Shown here in pieces: positions 9,101-24,100 of a stretch of 64,000 nucleotides of DNA. The notes beneath the pieces are model-generated. The model saw only the letters and a program-made list of their open reading frames with translations, had not been told where the DNA came from and did no database searches. Position 1 is the stretch's first letter, and each line of letters opens with the position of its first letter. The DNA comes from Verrucomicrobiota bacterium (GTDB taxonomy: Bacteria; Verrucomicrobiota; Verrucomicrobiia; Opitutales; Opitutaceae): assembly GCA_023433275.1 (NCBI GenBank), contig JAEZDN010000051.1, forward strand, positions 46,484 to 110,483, written 5' to 3'. The translations under genes were made by a program, and so were the position numbers.

Positions 9101-12100
9101 CGAGGTCACCGACTTCAATTTCGAGATCAACACCTTCGGCCACGCAGTCGAGGCGACGATCGTGCGCGGCGAAGTGGATGCGGAGGCCGTGGAGGAGGAC
9201 GACCTCGCCGACTTCACCCTGGATTTCAGCACCGAGGATCAAGAGAACTTCATCGCCCTGGGCGGCACGCTGAATCTGGTGGTGGAACTGGGCGGTTTCG
9301 AATTCACGCTCGCCGGCTCCTTCCAGTTTGAACGCAGCACCGTCACGTTGAATGAAGGGGAAACGGACGAGGCTGACGTGGAGACCATCCGGATCGCGGT
9401 CAGCGGCGCCTCCTTCAGCCTCGGCCTCGGCGGCGTAGCCTTGGGCGCCTCGGGGATTAGCGGCGGCATCCTGATCACTGAGGAGGGCACCGTCGCCATG
9501 CAGATGTCCATCAAGACGGTGGCGCTGACCGGGATCGAGGGATTCACGTTCTCGGTCGAGGACTTCTTCCTGAGCCTCAATAATACCGGCGCCGCGGTCG
9601 CCGAGGACTTTACCTTCCCCGACGGCGACGATGCCGGCACGGCCGACGACGTGGTGGCCCTGGACTTCGAGGGCGACATCTTCACCTTGGGCGGCACCGT
9701 CCATCTCGGCGTCGAGTACGGCGGCTTCGCAACAACCATTACGGGCACGTTCGTCTTCCAGCAGGTCGCGGCGGTGCTCGACGACGAGGACACCGAGGGG
9801 ACCGACGAGTCGGCTCCGGCAAAGATCCTGATCGGCATCAAGGATGCCAGCTTCAACCTGTCGCTGGGCAGCGTGGCGCTCGAGATCAGCGAGGTCACCG
9901 GCCTGTTCGCGGTTTACGAGGATGACGGCGATCCCGACACGGACGACGGCACATTCGCCATGAGCCTGACCATCGGGGAGGTCGAGTTGACCGGCATCGA
10001 GGGCTTCACTTTCGGCGTCACGAATTTCTTCCTGAAGCTCAACAACACGGGTGGCGCGGTCGCCGAGACCTTCGACTTCGACGGCGATGACGGAACCGAG
10101 GACGACATCGAGACCATCAGCTTCACCGGCGACATCGTGTCCCTCGGTGGCACGGTCAACCTGGGCATCGAGTTCGGCGGCTTCTCGACGGTCCTGACTG
10201 GCACCTTCCTCTTCACCCAGGTGGCGGCCGTGGCCGACGACCCCGATACGGAGGATGAAGACGAGACCGCCGACGCGAAGATCCTGATCGGCATCAAGGA
10301 TGCCGGGTTCAACCTGTCGCTAGGCGGCGTGGCGCTCGAGATCAGCGAAGTCACCGGCCTCTTCGCCCTCTACGAAGGGGAGGACGATGACGATCCCGAC
10401 ACCGACGACGGCACGCTCGCCATGAGCCTCAGCATCGGGCAGGTGGAGCTGACCGGCATCACGGGCTTCGACTTCGAAGTCTCCAACTTCTTCCTCAAGC
10501 TTAACAACACGGGCGGCGCGGTCGCCGAGACCTTCGACTTCGACGGCGATGACGAAACTGTGGATGACATCGAGACCATCAGCTTCACTGGCGACATCGT
10601 ATCCCTCGGTGGCACGGTCGACCTGCGCATCGAGTTCGGCGGCTTCTCGACGACGCTTACCGGATCGTTTCTCTTCTCGCAGGTCGCGGCCATAACGGAC
10701 GATCCCGATACCGCAGGTGAAAATGAGGCCACCGATGCGAAGGTCCTGATCGGGATCAAGGACGCCAGCTTCAAGCTCGAGTTTGGCGACGTCGCGCTGA
10801 ACATCACCCAGGTCACCGGCCTCTTCGCGCTGTATGAAGGCGAGGACGATGGCAATGCCGCCACGGACGATGGCACGATCGCCATGAGCCTGAAGATCGG
10901 CAGCGTGGCGCTGACCGGCATCGATGGCTTCACCTTTGGCGTCACGAACTTCTTCCTGAAGCTCAATGACACCGGCGGCGCGGTCGAAGAGACGTTCGAT
11001 TTCGACGGGGACGAAAGCACGACCGAAGACATCGCCACCATCAGCTTCACCGGTGACATCATCGCCCTCGGCGGCACCGTCGACCTGGGGATCGAGTTCG
11101 GCGGCTTCTCCACCACGCTGACGGGCTCGTTTCTCTTCGAACAGCACGCCGAGAAGATGCTGATCGGCATCAAGGATGCGGGGTTCACGCTGGATATCGG
11201 CGGCGTGGCGCTGGAAATCAGCGAAGTCACCGGCCTGTTCGCCGTCTATTCCGACGAAACGATCGCGATGGAACTGGCGATCGGGAAGGTCGAGCTGACC
11301 GGCATCGAGGGCTTCACCTTCGCGGTGACGGCGTTCTCCCTGAAACTCAATGACACCGGCGGCGCCGTTGAAGAGTCTTTCGACTTTGACGGCGATGACG
11401 AGACCGAGGATGACGTCGAGACAATCACCTTCGACGGCGATATCATCGCCCTCGGTGGCACGCTCGAACTGGGGATCGCGTTTGGCGGGTTCGCCACGAC
11501 CCTCTCCGGCTCGTTCCTTTTCGAGCAGCACGAGGAAAAGATGCTGATCGGCATCAAGGATGCGGAATTCAATCTCGATATCGGCGGCGTGGCGCTGGAG
11601 ATCAGCGAGGTCAACGGCCTGTTCGCCGTCTACACCGACGACACGATCGCCATGCAGCTGTCCGTCGGCGAAGTCGCGCTGACCGGCATCGACGGGTTCA
11701 CTTTCGCAGTCACGAATTTCTTCCTGAACCTCAACGACACCGGTGGCGAGGTGGAGGAGACGTTCACCTTCGGCGACCAAGAGCTGGAGATGAGCTTCGA
11801 CGACGATATCATCTCGCTGGGCGGCACGGTCGAATTCGGTATCGAGATCGGCAGCACGGAGATCTCGATCACCGGCAGCTTCATCTTCGAACAGGCGAAG
11901 GTGACCAACGACGACGACAGCGAGTCGGACGTGATCAAGGTGTCGATTACGGGCGGCGAACTGAGCCTCGGTGTGGTCGAGGTCACGGGCATCAATGGCG
12001 CCTTTGTCATCCTGGAGGCCGGTGCGGCGGGACAACTCTCGATCGAAGACATCACCATCGACCTGGGCTCCCTGCCGTTCTTCCTCTCGGTGGACGAATT

Positions 12101-15100
12101 CTACCTCGAGTTCAACAACACCGGGGGCGACGTCGACGTGGTGATCCCAGCCGGTGACCCGGAGAGCGAGGACGACGACGTCGCCTTGCAGTTCAGCGGC
12201 GAAAGCCGTCACGACTTCATCCTGATCAGCGGTACGATCATCATCGGCATCGGTGGGGATGACCCGGAAAACAGCCCGATCATCAGCCTTACCGCGGTCG
12301 GCGTCACCATTGATACCGGTGCAACCGGTTCCGATCCTCTCTTCTCGGCGAAGCTACTCTCCGGCACGCTCGACTTGGAGGTGCTCGGCGGCCCGATCAC
12401 GGTCTCCGCCAAGAACCTCGCCATCACGGCGGAGGGCAAGCTGGCCAACTACGACGATCCCGATACCGCGGGCGCCGACAAGTTCATCGTCGAAGTGTAC
12501 TTCGGCGGCACGTTCGAGGAAAACATCATGGGCGCGGGCGAGGACGGCGAACTCGGCACCGACGATGACGTCGTCACGGGCACCGAAGAAGTGACGCGGA
12601 CGGGCGAGGCCGCCCCCGAGGACGTGGACTTCAAGTGGCCGTCGTGGATGCCGCTCAAGCTGCGCCACATCGCGCTGGAGTGGGAGGACGTCGAGGCTGA
12701 CGCGTCCGACTTCGACCTGCGCGTCACGGCCGCCATCGATTTCAGCCTCGGCGACCTCATCACCGTTTCCGGCTACGTGAACGACCTGGTCATCGACGTG
12801 GGCGAGCTGACGGCCGGCAATTTCCCGATCAAGAGCTTCGATGCCGCCGCACTCTACGTGGATGGCGAGCTCTTTGGGCTGCAGGTGGGCGGCGGGTTTG
12901 TCATCGGCATGATCAACGTCGATGCCAATGGCGACGAGATCCCCGAGGGCAGCAGCACCGCGGTGGACGACACCATTTTCTACGCCGGCCTCTCGTTGAA
13001 GGCGATGCTGCTCGGCTCGGGCGGCGTGCAATTCGCCGTGGGTCTCGCGTATATCGATAACGAGGTGGTTCCGCTCGAGGTGATGGTGGGCGTGTCGGCT
13101 CCTATCCTGCTCGAGCCGATTTCCGGCCTCACGCTGGGCTCCTTTGCCGGCCGCGTCCAGTTCGCGCACACCTTGGACGAGGATTACGAGGACGAGGATG
13201 GGGACGTCGACATGGACGCTCTCAAGCAGGTGGCCAACAATCCCAACTCCGCCGTCCAGACCGAGGACATGGAGGACTGGGTGGACAATCTCCGGGCGGC
13301 CACGCTGAACCTCGCCGGCGGTGACGAATCCGCGGCGGGGACGTCCAGCGTTTGGGAGGAGGATCTCACCATCACGGTTCTGGCATCCTTCTACTCCATC
13401 TACATTTCACCGCTATCGCTCAACGGCACCATGGTCGTCAGCTTCGATACGGCTGGCCGGATCCTGCTGGCGGGCGAATTGAAGTTCGCCAACGGGACCG
13501 CGAAAATCAACGCGGGCCTCTACGCCAACCTCACCAACGTCGATAGCGGCGACTTCGCCTTCGCGTTCTACGGGTCCTACGGCGACCCGAACTCGGATCT
13601 CAAGCTGCTCGAGATCGAGGCCTCGTTGAAGGTCCGCATCCTCGTGGGCGAACTCGACTCCGATTCCGGCCTGGTCGTGGTCGAAGTGGATGAGGACGAC
13701 AACCCCATCGTGTGGGACAAGGACGAGCACACCACTGCCCAGCAAGGCATCCTCAAACTCGAGTTCGTGGGCGCGGTGAAGTTCGTCGCCGGCGGCGCCA
13801 TGATCGTCCAGGTGGATGGCACCGTGGACCTCGAGGTCGCCCTGCATGGCACCGCCAGCGTCCGTTTGAAGTTCAACGCCCAGGTCGGCATCGTGGAACC
13901 GTCGCCGAATCCGCTGGGCGACAAGTTCGGCGAACTGGCCGGCTACCTCTCCATTTTCGAGAAGAAAGTGGGCGTGGATGAGGAAGGCGCCGACGTCTTC
14001 GCCCTCAGGATTTACGGTGCAGTCAAGGTGACCTTCACGCCCGGGACCCTCGAGGACTACGGCATCTACGTCGACGCGACCGCCTTCCTCCAGATCAACA
14101 CGGATGACGCGGAGCACACGGTCACCCTCGAGTACTTCGACGGCGATGAGGAGGAGGTCGACCTCCGCGCGAACTCCTTCTCGCTTATGCTGGATGGCGA
14201 GCTCCTGGTCGGCCAGCCGGGGTCCGATGTCGAGGAAACCGCCTTCCTGCGCATGGACGGCTTCGTGGTCATCGAGATCGACGAGAACGGCTTGACCCTG
14301 ATCTTCGACGTCGATGTCGAGCTCTCCCCCGGCGGCACCCGCCTGCTCACGCTCGACGCCACCGGATTCATGCGGATCAACGACGAGGGTGTGGCCGCCC
14401 GGCTGGATATGACGCTCGCCGTCGATCTTCCCGAGGAAACCGGACTCGATTTCGACGCCAGCTTCTTCCTGCTGATCAACACCACCGGAAAGATCGTCAA
14501 GATCGACGTCCCGACCTATATAACCGAGGCCGAGGACTACGACGGTCCGGAGGGAGTGGTCATCCCGCAGGCCGCGCCCGTGATCGGCGGTAACCTCTCC
14601 ATTGCCGAGGGCGACGTTGAGCTCGCCGCGGGGGTGGATGGCATCCTTGGCACCGCGGATGACGTGGACGTTGTCGCGATTGCCGCGGGCGAGGACGACA
14701 TCATCGGCACGGCCGATGATGATGCCGACGACCAACTCACCAGCTCGCAGGATTATTACATCATTTCGGCCAATGGCAGCCTCTCCGCGCTCGACGCCCT
14801 GACCTTCGAGGGTGACTTCTTCCTCATCATTACCCAGGAGGACGACGGCGAGGGTGGGGTGGAGACTTATGTGCAGATGAAGGTCAACGCCACGCTCGAT
14901 CTCGTGGCGGTCGGCACGGTCGAGGTACACGGGTTCCTCGAGATCACCAACACGGGGGCCGTCGGCATCCTTTCGGTCGAGCTAAACCTCACGGCGCTCC
15001 AGGCAGACCTCGGCATCGGCATCACCGCCGACGTCTTCCTGGCGTTCAATACCTACGACACCGACTACACCGTGCCCGATGACGTGGCCGAGAATTTCAT

Positions 15101-18100
15101 CACCCTCGGCACGGGCGAGCACCTCGTTCTCGAGGACAATCTCGTCCAGATCCAACTTCGCGGCAGCCTCACCCTCGGTGCCAGCCTGTCCCTCAGCGGC
15201 TCATTCTTCTTCAAGAAGTCCGGCTCCGGCGTGAACGAGAAGACGCTCATCTCGGTCGATGCCACCATGTCCATGCCGGTGATTGGCACCCTCAATGTGG
15301 ACGGCGATCTGGTGCTCGTGGTGGACAATCCCGCCACCACCGGCGTCGACGAGGGCGGCGCGGTCGGCTCGCTGGCGATTACGCTGCAGTCGAACGCCGG
15401 ACTCGCGGCGATCGACATCACTTACAGCGCCACGATCAAGCTGAAGGTCAACTCGACCGGGGTCACCCAGGACGATCCGGGCGACGCCGGCAGCCTGACC
15501 ATCGCGGCCAATACGGTGGAGCTCGACATGAGCGGCACCCTTACGCTGCTCAACACGTTCACGTTCACCGGCAACTTCTATTTCAAGAAGTCGGGCACCG
15601 ACCTCAACATCCGGTTCAACGCCACGCTCTCCATCGGCTTCCTCGGCACCCTTCGGGCCACGGGCAACTTCGACAGCGACAGCACGGGATTCCAGGCGCA
15701 GCTCACGCTGGCGATCGAGTCCGCGGCGGGCGCGACCTATGGTTTCACGTTCAGCGGCACGTTGTTCTTCGCCATCAACACCAAGGCCACTAACTACACG
15801 GTGACCGGTCTGCCCAACCTCGCTGACCAGACCGTCGCGCCGGGCGGCACCATGATCGTCGTCCAGGGGCAGCTCCAGCTCTTCTCCACCTTCAGCCTGA
15901 GCGGCACCTTCGCCCTGACGGTCAGCGCCTCCTCGACCAGCATCACGCTTTACGCCACCCTGAGCGTGTTCAGCGTCAGCCTGAACGTCAGTGGATCCGC
16001 CACCATCGTCACCGCCGACAACGGTGGCACCGTCGGCGACGAACGGGGCATCGTGCTCAACCTGCAGCTCCGGCTGGGTACCAGCGCCAACGTCACGATG
16101 AGCCCGGTGGCCAGTGTTTTCTCCCTCACCGGCTCGTTCACCCTGCAGATCAACACGACGGACTTCGCCAGTGGTGGCATCGCGGCCAATTCGGTCACGA
16201 TCAGCGCCAGCGTTTCGGCCAACATCATGGGTTTCAACCTGGCGTCGGGCACCCTCACCATCACCATTTCTTCGACGGGTTTCAGCATTGTCATCCCGGA
16301 GGCGAGCCCGCTCAGCCTCGATTTCTTCGGGTTCTTCACCCTGAACTTCTACGGCAACCTGAGCATCCGGACCGACGGCTCCTCCGAGTTCAGCTTCACC
16401 GCTAGGGCTGGCGTTACTTTCCTCAATCCCGACATCTTCGGTTTCTCGGGCACGGTTTCCGTCACTTTCAGCAAGACTTTCGCTGGTGTCGCCACCGTTT
16501 CCGGCAGCGTGAGTGCCACCTTCGGCGCCTTTGGCATCAAGGTCGGTGCGAATGGCAACTTCTCGTTCTCCAGCGACGGCAGCGTCAGCCTTTCGGTTTC
16601 TATCAGCTTCCAGATCACCCCCGCCTTCACCATCAAGATCTGGACGTTCTGGAAGACCTACTACATCCACGTGCCCGCGCTCGTCATCAGCGGCACCTGG
16701 AGCAAGACCTTCGGCACGCGCGGCGCCGTTCCCGCTCCGCCCCCGCCGCCCGCCCTCGGGCGCATGGTCGGCAATACGCTTTACCTGAACGTCGGCGCCG
16801 ATGCGGTTCACCGCGGTGCGACTTATCCGGCCGGCGACGAAAGCTACACGCTCACCTCGCTCGGCAACGGCACGGGCACCGGCAAGAAAGTCCGGATCAA
16901 CGCCCTCGGCTACGACCAGGACTTCGACAACGTCACCAAGATCGTCGCCTCGGACACGCAGTCGTACAACACCTTCATCAACATCGACGATGCGCTCGGA
17001 CTGCCGGTGGACATCAACCTCAACAAGACGGTCACCGGCGAAAACCACTTCATCGTCGGCTCCGGCGTGGCCAACGTCCAGGCCGGCAGCGGCAAGGATT
17101 GGGTCGAGTACGGCGCCGGCGGCGGCACGTACTACGGCGGCGCCGGCATCGGCAAGGTCGAGGACCACGCCAACGGCAACCTCACGGTGCGCGCCCCCGG
17201 CCATCTCGACTACATCCTCACCGACGACAGCCTGACCTACGGCAACGGCACGGACACCAGCTACGCCATCACTTTCGTCAACGATTCCGTAAAGAAGGTC
17301 GTCCTCGATGGCGCCGCGGGTGCCACCTACGCGACCAGCAGCACGGGTGGCGTGGACGACAAGGGCACGCCCTCCACCGCCGATGACGAAACCATCGCCG
17401 CCAACCCCTGGTCCGGCACCGCCACGTTCAACGGCACCGGCACCGGCACCGTCCAGGCGACCACCGCGGGCGATGTCACCCTCACGAACACCAGCCTCAC
17501 TGAGAACGGTCGCACGATCACGCTCAGCGGCCTCAACAACACCGCCCTTTACGGCGACGAGAACGCCAACATCTTCACGGTGTCTGGCTGGACCAATGGC
17601 GGCTCGATCGACGGCAAGGGCGGCAACGACACGGTGGTCGCCGAGAACAACGCCAACTTCACCCTCAGCAATACCGCCCTGACCCGCAGCAGCGGCGGCA
17701 CGCTCGCCCTTACCGCCGTCGAGATCGCGACCCTCACCGGCGGCAGCAGCGCAAACACCTTCAGCGTCAGCAACTGGACCGGCACCGCTAACCTGAACGG
17801 CGCCGGCGGCAACGACGCCTACACCATCGGCCTCAACACGACCGGCGGCACGGTCAATATCGCCGACACTGCCGGCACCACCGACACCCTCGTGATCAAC
17901 GGCACCACCGGGGCCGACACGCTCACCGTGACCGGTACCAGCGTCAGCCGCGGCAGCCAGGTGGTGAATTACTCCGGCATCGAGACGCTGACGATCAACG
18001 GCGGCGATGACAACGACACCATCACGATCAACAGCACCTCCATCGGCACCACGATCAATGGTGACGCCGGTGCCGACACCTTCACCGCCAACGGTAACTC

Positions 18101-21100
18101 GGCCTCGCTGACGCTCAGCGGCGGCGCGGGCAACGACACCATCACCATCACCGCTTCCACGACCGCGCTCACGCTTAACGGCGATGCCGACGATGACATC
18201 TTCAACCTCCGCGCGTTGAGCGCGTCGACTACGGTCAACACCGGCGCCGGCACCAACACCGTCAACTTGGGCAACACGAGCTCCGTCGTCGACAACCTTG
18301 ATGGCGCCCTGACCATCAACGGCGGCGGCACCGACACGGTGAACCTCAACGACAGCGGCAGCGGCGCGAAGACCGACGGCGTGCTGACGGGCACCACCCT
18401 CTCCGGCCTCGGCATGGCGGCTGGCATCACCTACGGCAGCGTGGAGATCCTCGGCCTCACCTTCGGCTCCGGCAACGACACCTTCACGATCATCACCACC
18501 CACGCCGGCACCACCACCGTGAACAGCGGCGGCGGGGCGGATCGCATCAACGTCCGGGCCATCGCCGGCGCCACGACCATCAACGGCGGCGCGGGCCTCG
18601 ACAACATTTACGTCGGCAGCAATGCCGGCAACGGCGACACCGGCGGCAACGTCAACAGCATCGCCGCCGCCCTCACCGTCAACGGTGACGCCGACGCGGG
18701 CGTCCTCCACCTTGACGACTCCGGCGACACCGCCAGCAGTGGCACGCTCACCTCCACCACCATCACGAGCATGGGCCTGGGAGGCACGCTCACGTACGGC
18801 ACGCTGACCACCCTCAACCTCCATCTCGGCTCGGGCGGCGATACATTCACGATCGCCAGCACCCACGCGGGCACGACCAACGTCAACGCCAACAACGGCA
18901 ACGACACGATCCACATCCGCAGCACCAGCGGCGCGACGAACGTCAACACCGGCGCCGGCACCAACGTCATCAACGTCGGCAGCACCGCGGGCATGGGCGG
19001 CGCGGGCAACCTCAATGCGATCGCTGGCCTCCTGACGCTGGCCGGCGGCGGGACCGACACGCTCAATGTCGACGATACCGCCGACTCGGCCGGCAACACC
19101 GACGGAAAGCTGACCAGCACGCGCCTGACCGGTCTCGGCATGGGCTCCGGTGCCAGCCAAGCCATCACCTACACCAGCATCGAGACACTCAACCTCGAAC
19201 TGGGCGCCGGTAACGATACCCTCGATATCGTCAGCACCAGCAGCCAGACCAACATCGATGGCAATGCCGGCGATGACGTCATCACGGTCAACTCCGACCA
19301 TACGGTCGGTACCAATCCGATCGGCGCCACGCTGAACCTCGAAGGCGGCGACGGCAGCGACCACTTCCACCTCTGGTTCTCCGGCGCCGGCTCCTCGGTG
19401 GTCAATGTTCGCGACAACGGCTCTGCCGGCACGAACAACCTGACGCTTAACGGCACGCCGGCCGCCGATACTTTCCTCCTGCGCAAGTACTTCGTCGTGC
19501 TGCTGCAGTACGAGGGCGAGGAACAGCTGCCGACCTACGAGCGCGTCAACTACAACGAGTTCGTCGGCAGCACGCTCACGAACTACATCAACGGCGCGCT
19601 CACCATCAACGCGCTCGACGGCGACAACCACTTTGCGATCGACGACAACAGCGCCGTCACGGTCATCAACGGCGGCGCCAATGCGGACACGTTCCAGATC
19701 GGCCAGGTTTTCGGCAATTCCTACACCGGCGAGAGCTTTGAGTCCGGCGACCTGCTCGCCACGACCCGCGGCCTCCTCAGCCATGGCGTGAGCAAGAAGC
19801 TCACGATCGAGGCCAACGACGGCGACGACATCTTCATCATCTTCCACAATCGCGCGGTTCTCGACCTCGATGGCGGCGAAGGCGACGACGCTTTCACCAT
19901 CCGCGCCTTCGCCTTGGCCGGCTCCAGCGAGGGACCTGAGGAGTACGATCCGGAGCGCGGCTCCACCAACGTTGCCACCGGAGGCGGCGCCAATCATGTC
20001 AGCTACGCGATCAACGCGCCCGTCCAGATCGACGGCGGCGGCGGCACCGACACGATCATCGCCATCGCGACCGAGTTCTCCGACACGATCATCCTGACGC
20101 CGGACGGCATCTACGGCATGGGGTTGAACGTGACCTTCACCAACATCGAGCGGCTCGCGATCTATGCCGCGGAGGGCAACGACCACATCTGGATTCTCGG
20201 CGCGCCCTACGGCCTCGAGATCGAGATCGTTGGCGGCCTGGGCTCCGACACCATCCATCTGGGTGGCGCCCCCGATCCCGTGCAGGTCATCCGCGTCGAC
20301 AACGAGGGCAACCCGATCCTCGATGGCAACGGCGACCCGATTCTCGACACCGTCAACTTCACGCCGACGTACAACCTCACGGCGATCGACTCCCTCATCA
20401 CGATCATCGGCGGCGTGGGCGACGGCGTCCCGCCGCTCGAGGCCGGCATCGGCCTGCCGGGCGAAAACACCGGCCCGTTGCCCGACATCGGCAACACCAA
20501 CCTCCTCGTCGACGAGGACCTGACGGTCGATCGCCTCTGGGTCCGCAACGAGGATAGCTTCGCCCACGATGTCGGCTATCTCACGGCCACCCGCCTCTCC
20601 GGCCTCGGCATGACCGGCCCCGGCGGCAGCGAGGGATACGTGGACTACGCCGACCTCGACGAGTTCGTCATCAACCTCGGCGGAGGCGATGACACGTTTA
20701 CCATCGAAAACACCGGCATCGGCCGGACCGTCGTAAACGGCGGGCCAGGGGACGATACCTTCAAGGTCGAAACGACTTCCGGACACGTCATCGTGCTTGG
20801 CGGCGAAGGCGACGATGCCTTCAACCTTGGCAGCACCACCGGGCCTGACGGCGTCCTGACCCAACTCAACGCCCACGTGGCTGTCGATGGCGGTATCGGC
20901 ACCGACACGGTGAACATCAATCACCGCGGCGACTTCGACGGCAACTTCGGGCTCCTGACCCGGACCACCCTTACCGGCCTCGAGATGGATGCGGACGTCG
21001 CCGCTGTGAACCAGGCGCTGAGCTTCCGTGTGAACGCCACTGGTGGCACCTTCCGCCTCGGCTACGAGGGCAGTTGGACGACCGCGCTGGCTTGGAATGC

Positions 21101-24100
21101 CACCGACGATGACATCACCGGCGCGCTTTGGACGCTTTTCCGCGCCCACTTCAGCGCGCAGCAGACGGTGATCCACCAAGATGCGGATGTGGGCGCCGCC
21201 CTCGGTTCGATCTATGGCAACCGCTCCGCCTTCGCCGAGCGCGTGGGCGACGAGTTCATCATCAATTTCCAGGGCGCCCTCGCCGGCATCGCGGTCGAAC
21301 TCGACATCGATGCGAGCGCCCTCGCCGGCACCGCCACTGCGACCCAGCGGATCGCCGGCCTCAATTACTACGGCATCGATGAGCTCGAACTCTCGCTTGG
21401 CTTCGGTCCTGACCGACTGACGATCGAGAACACCCACGCCGGGACCACGACGGTCAACACCAACAACGGCGACGACCGCGTGGACCTCCGGACCATCGCC
21501 GGCGAGACCACGATCAACGCCGGCGCCGGTGAGGATGACATCTATGTCGGCACCAACGCCGGCCTCGGCGACTCCGACGGCAACCTCAACAGCATAGCCG
21601 CCAACCTCTTCGTGTACGGAGATGGCGAAGGCGCCACGCTGCACCTGGACGACACCGGCGACACCCTGGGCAACTCGGGCAATCTTACCTCGACGCAACT
21701 GAGCGGTCTCGGCCTGGGCGGGACCGTCACTTACGGCACGCTGACGATCCTGAACATCCACCTCGGCGCCGGCGGTGACACCTTCACGATCGAGAGCACG
21801 CACACGGGCACCACGAACCTGAACGCCAACGCCGGCGGCGACACGCTCAACGTCCGGACGATCGCCGGTGACACCTACCTCAACACCGGTGCGGGCACGA
21901 ATGCCATCAACGTCGGCAGTGAGATGCCGGATGGGTGGGGCACCGTGAACGGCATCTCCGCCCTGCTCACGCTGACGGGCGAGGGCGCTGACACGCTCAA
22001 CGTGGACGAAAGGGACGACGGAGCCGACAACATCGGCAACCTCACCGACACCCGCCTCACCGGGCTCGGCATGGGCACCGATGACAATCGCGGCATCACG
22101 TACTTCGACATCGAGGCCCTGAACATCAACCTCGGTTCCGGCAGCGACATCTTCACGATCGAGAGCACCCACACGGGCGTCACCAACCTGAACGCGCTCG
22201 GTGGCGACGACACGATCAACGTCCGGACAATCTCCGGCGTGACCAACATCCACACCGGCACCGGCACCAACACGGTGAACGTCGGCAGCGCGGCACCGGG
22301 CATCGGCGGCAGCGTGAACGACATCGCCGCCCTCCTGACGCTGACCGGCGGCGGCACCGACACGGTGAACATCGACGACCGCGGCGATTTCCTCGGCAAT
22401 ACCGGTACCCTGACCGGATCCACCCTGCGGGGCCTGGGCATGGCCGATGGCATCAACTACTCGAGCATCGAGACGCTGAACCTCGATCTCGGCTCCGGCA
22501 GCGACGTCTTTAACGTCCAGGGCACCACCGCTGTTACGACCCTCACCACCCACGACGGTGACGACCGGATCTATGTATCCTCCGCGGCTGAGCTCAACAC
22601 GAGCACCAGCACCGATTTCCTCACTGGCCACCTCGACGAGATCACCGGCGACCTGGACATCCTGGCCGGCGAAGGTCGCAATCTGCTCATGGTGAGCGAC
22701 GAGGAATCGACCACCGGCGACGGTGCGGTCGCCCTCACCCGCAATTCGATCTCCGGCCTGGCCCCGGCGCTCATCACCTTCGCCGCCGATGCCGCCAACG
22801 GCGACTTCACCCAGGGCGTCACCATCTGGACCAGCCGCGGTAACGACGTCATCGTCGTCACCGGCAGCGACACCCGCGCCGGCACCCGGACGGTCACGAC
22901 CCTCAACACCAACACCGGCCACGATGCGGTCACCGTCACCCTCGATGCCGACGTCGACGGCTTCTTCGTCCTGAACACCGAGGACGGCGACGACACGGTC
23001 GACGGTTCCGCCTCGAGCCTCCCGCTGGTCATCTTCGGCGGCGCCGGTGCCGACACCCTCACGGGCGGCAGCGGCGACGATATCATCTTCGGCGATCGCG
23101 GCCGGGTCGAATACCTCGATGGCGCCACGATCGTGTCCGTCCTGGGCGGCGGCGGCCCGGACGACTCGACCGACGGCGTGATCCGCGACAGCTTCCAGGT
23201 CTTCACCGTCGATTCGGGCGTTGGCGCGGCCGATTCCATCCAAGGCAACGCCGGCTCCGACATTGTTCTCGGCGGTGCGGACGGCGACACGATCAATGCG
23301 GGCGAGGGCGACAACGTCGCCATCGGCGACCACGCCGTCCTCACCGTCACCGACGGCCTGCCGGTCGCCGTCGAGTCCTACCATACCGGCGGTGGCAACG
23401 ATGTCATCACCCTTGGCGCCGGCCGGGATCTCGTGATCGGTGGCACGGGCGCGGATGAGATCCATGCGGGCGCCGGCGACAACGTGGTCCTAGGTGACCA
23501 CGGCACCATCTCCCTGACGGCCAATTTCATCACCTCGGTGACGGCGGTCGCCAACGTGGACGGAGGCGGCGACGAGATCACCACGCTGGGTGGCCGCGAC
23601 ATCATCCTCGGCGGCGAGGCCGGCGACACCATCCAGGCGGGCGACGGAGACAACGCCATTGCGGGCGATCTCGGCTCCTTCGACTTTACCTCCAATACGG
23701 CCCACACTTTCACCGCCACGGACTTCACCATCGGCGGCAATGACGCCATCACCACGGGTTCGGGCGACGACACCATCGTCGGCGGCCTCGGCGCCGATGT
23801 CATCACGGCGGGCGAGGGCGACAACGTCGTGCTCGGCGACCACGGCGACCTCACGCGCGACAGCGCGGTGGATGATGTCACCGTGACCTCGACCTCCGAG
23901 GCCACCGGCGGTGACGACGAAATTACCACCGGCTCGGGCTCCGACGTGGTCGTCGGTGGCATGGGCGCCGACACGATCAACGCGGGCGCCGGTCGCAATG
24001 TCGTCTTCGGCGATTCGGGCACGCTCACCGTTACGGCTGGCCTCCCCGTCACGTTCGCGACCACCGCCCCGACGTCCGGCGGCAACGACTCCATCACCAC

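Noticed and set aside
15201..23465. 2,754-codon frame on the minus strand, with others at 24669-29393, 29397-34757 and 10320-12212
   Set aside because: They are the complement of the giant gene. Their translations are low-complexity (Val/Ala/Gly/Asp runs) with no domain, while the plus frame shows RTX and FG repeats.
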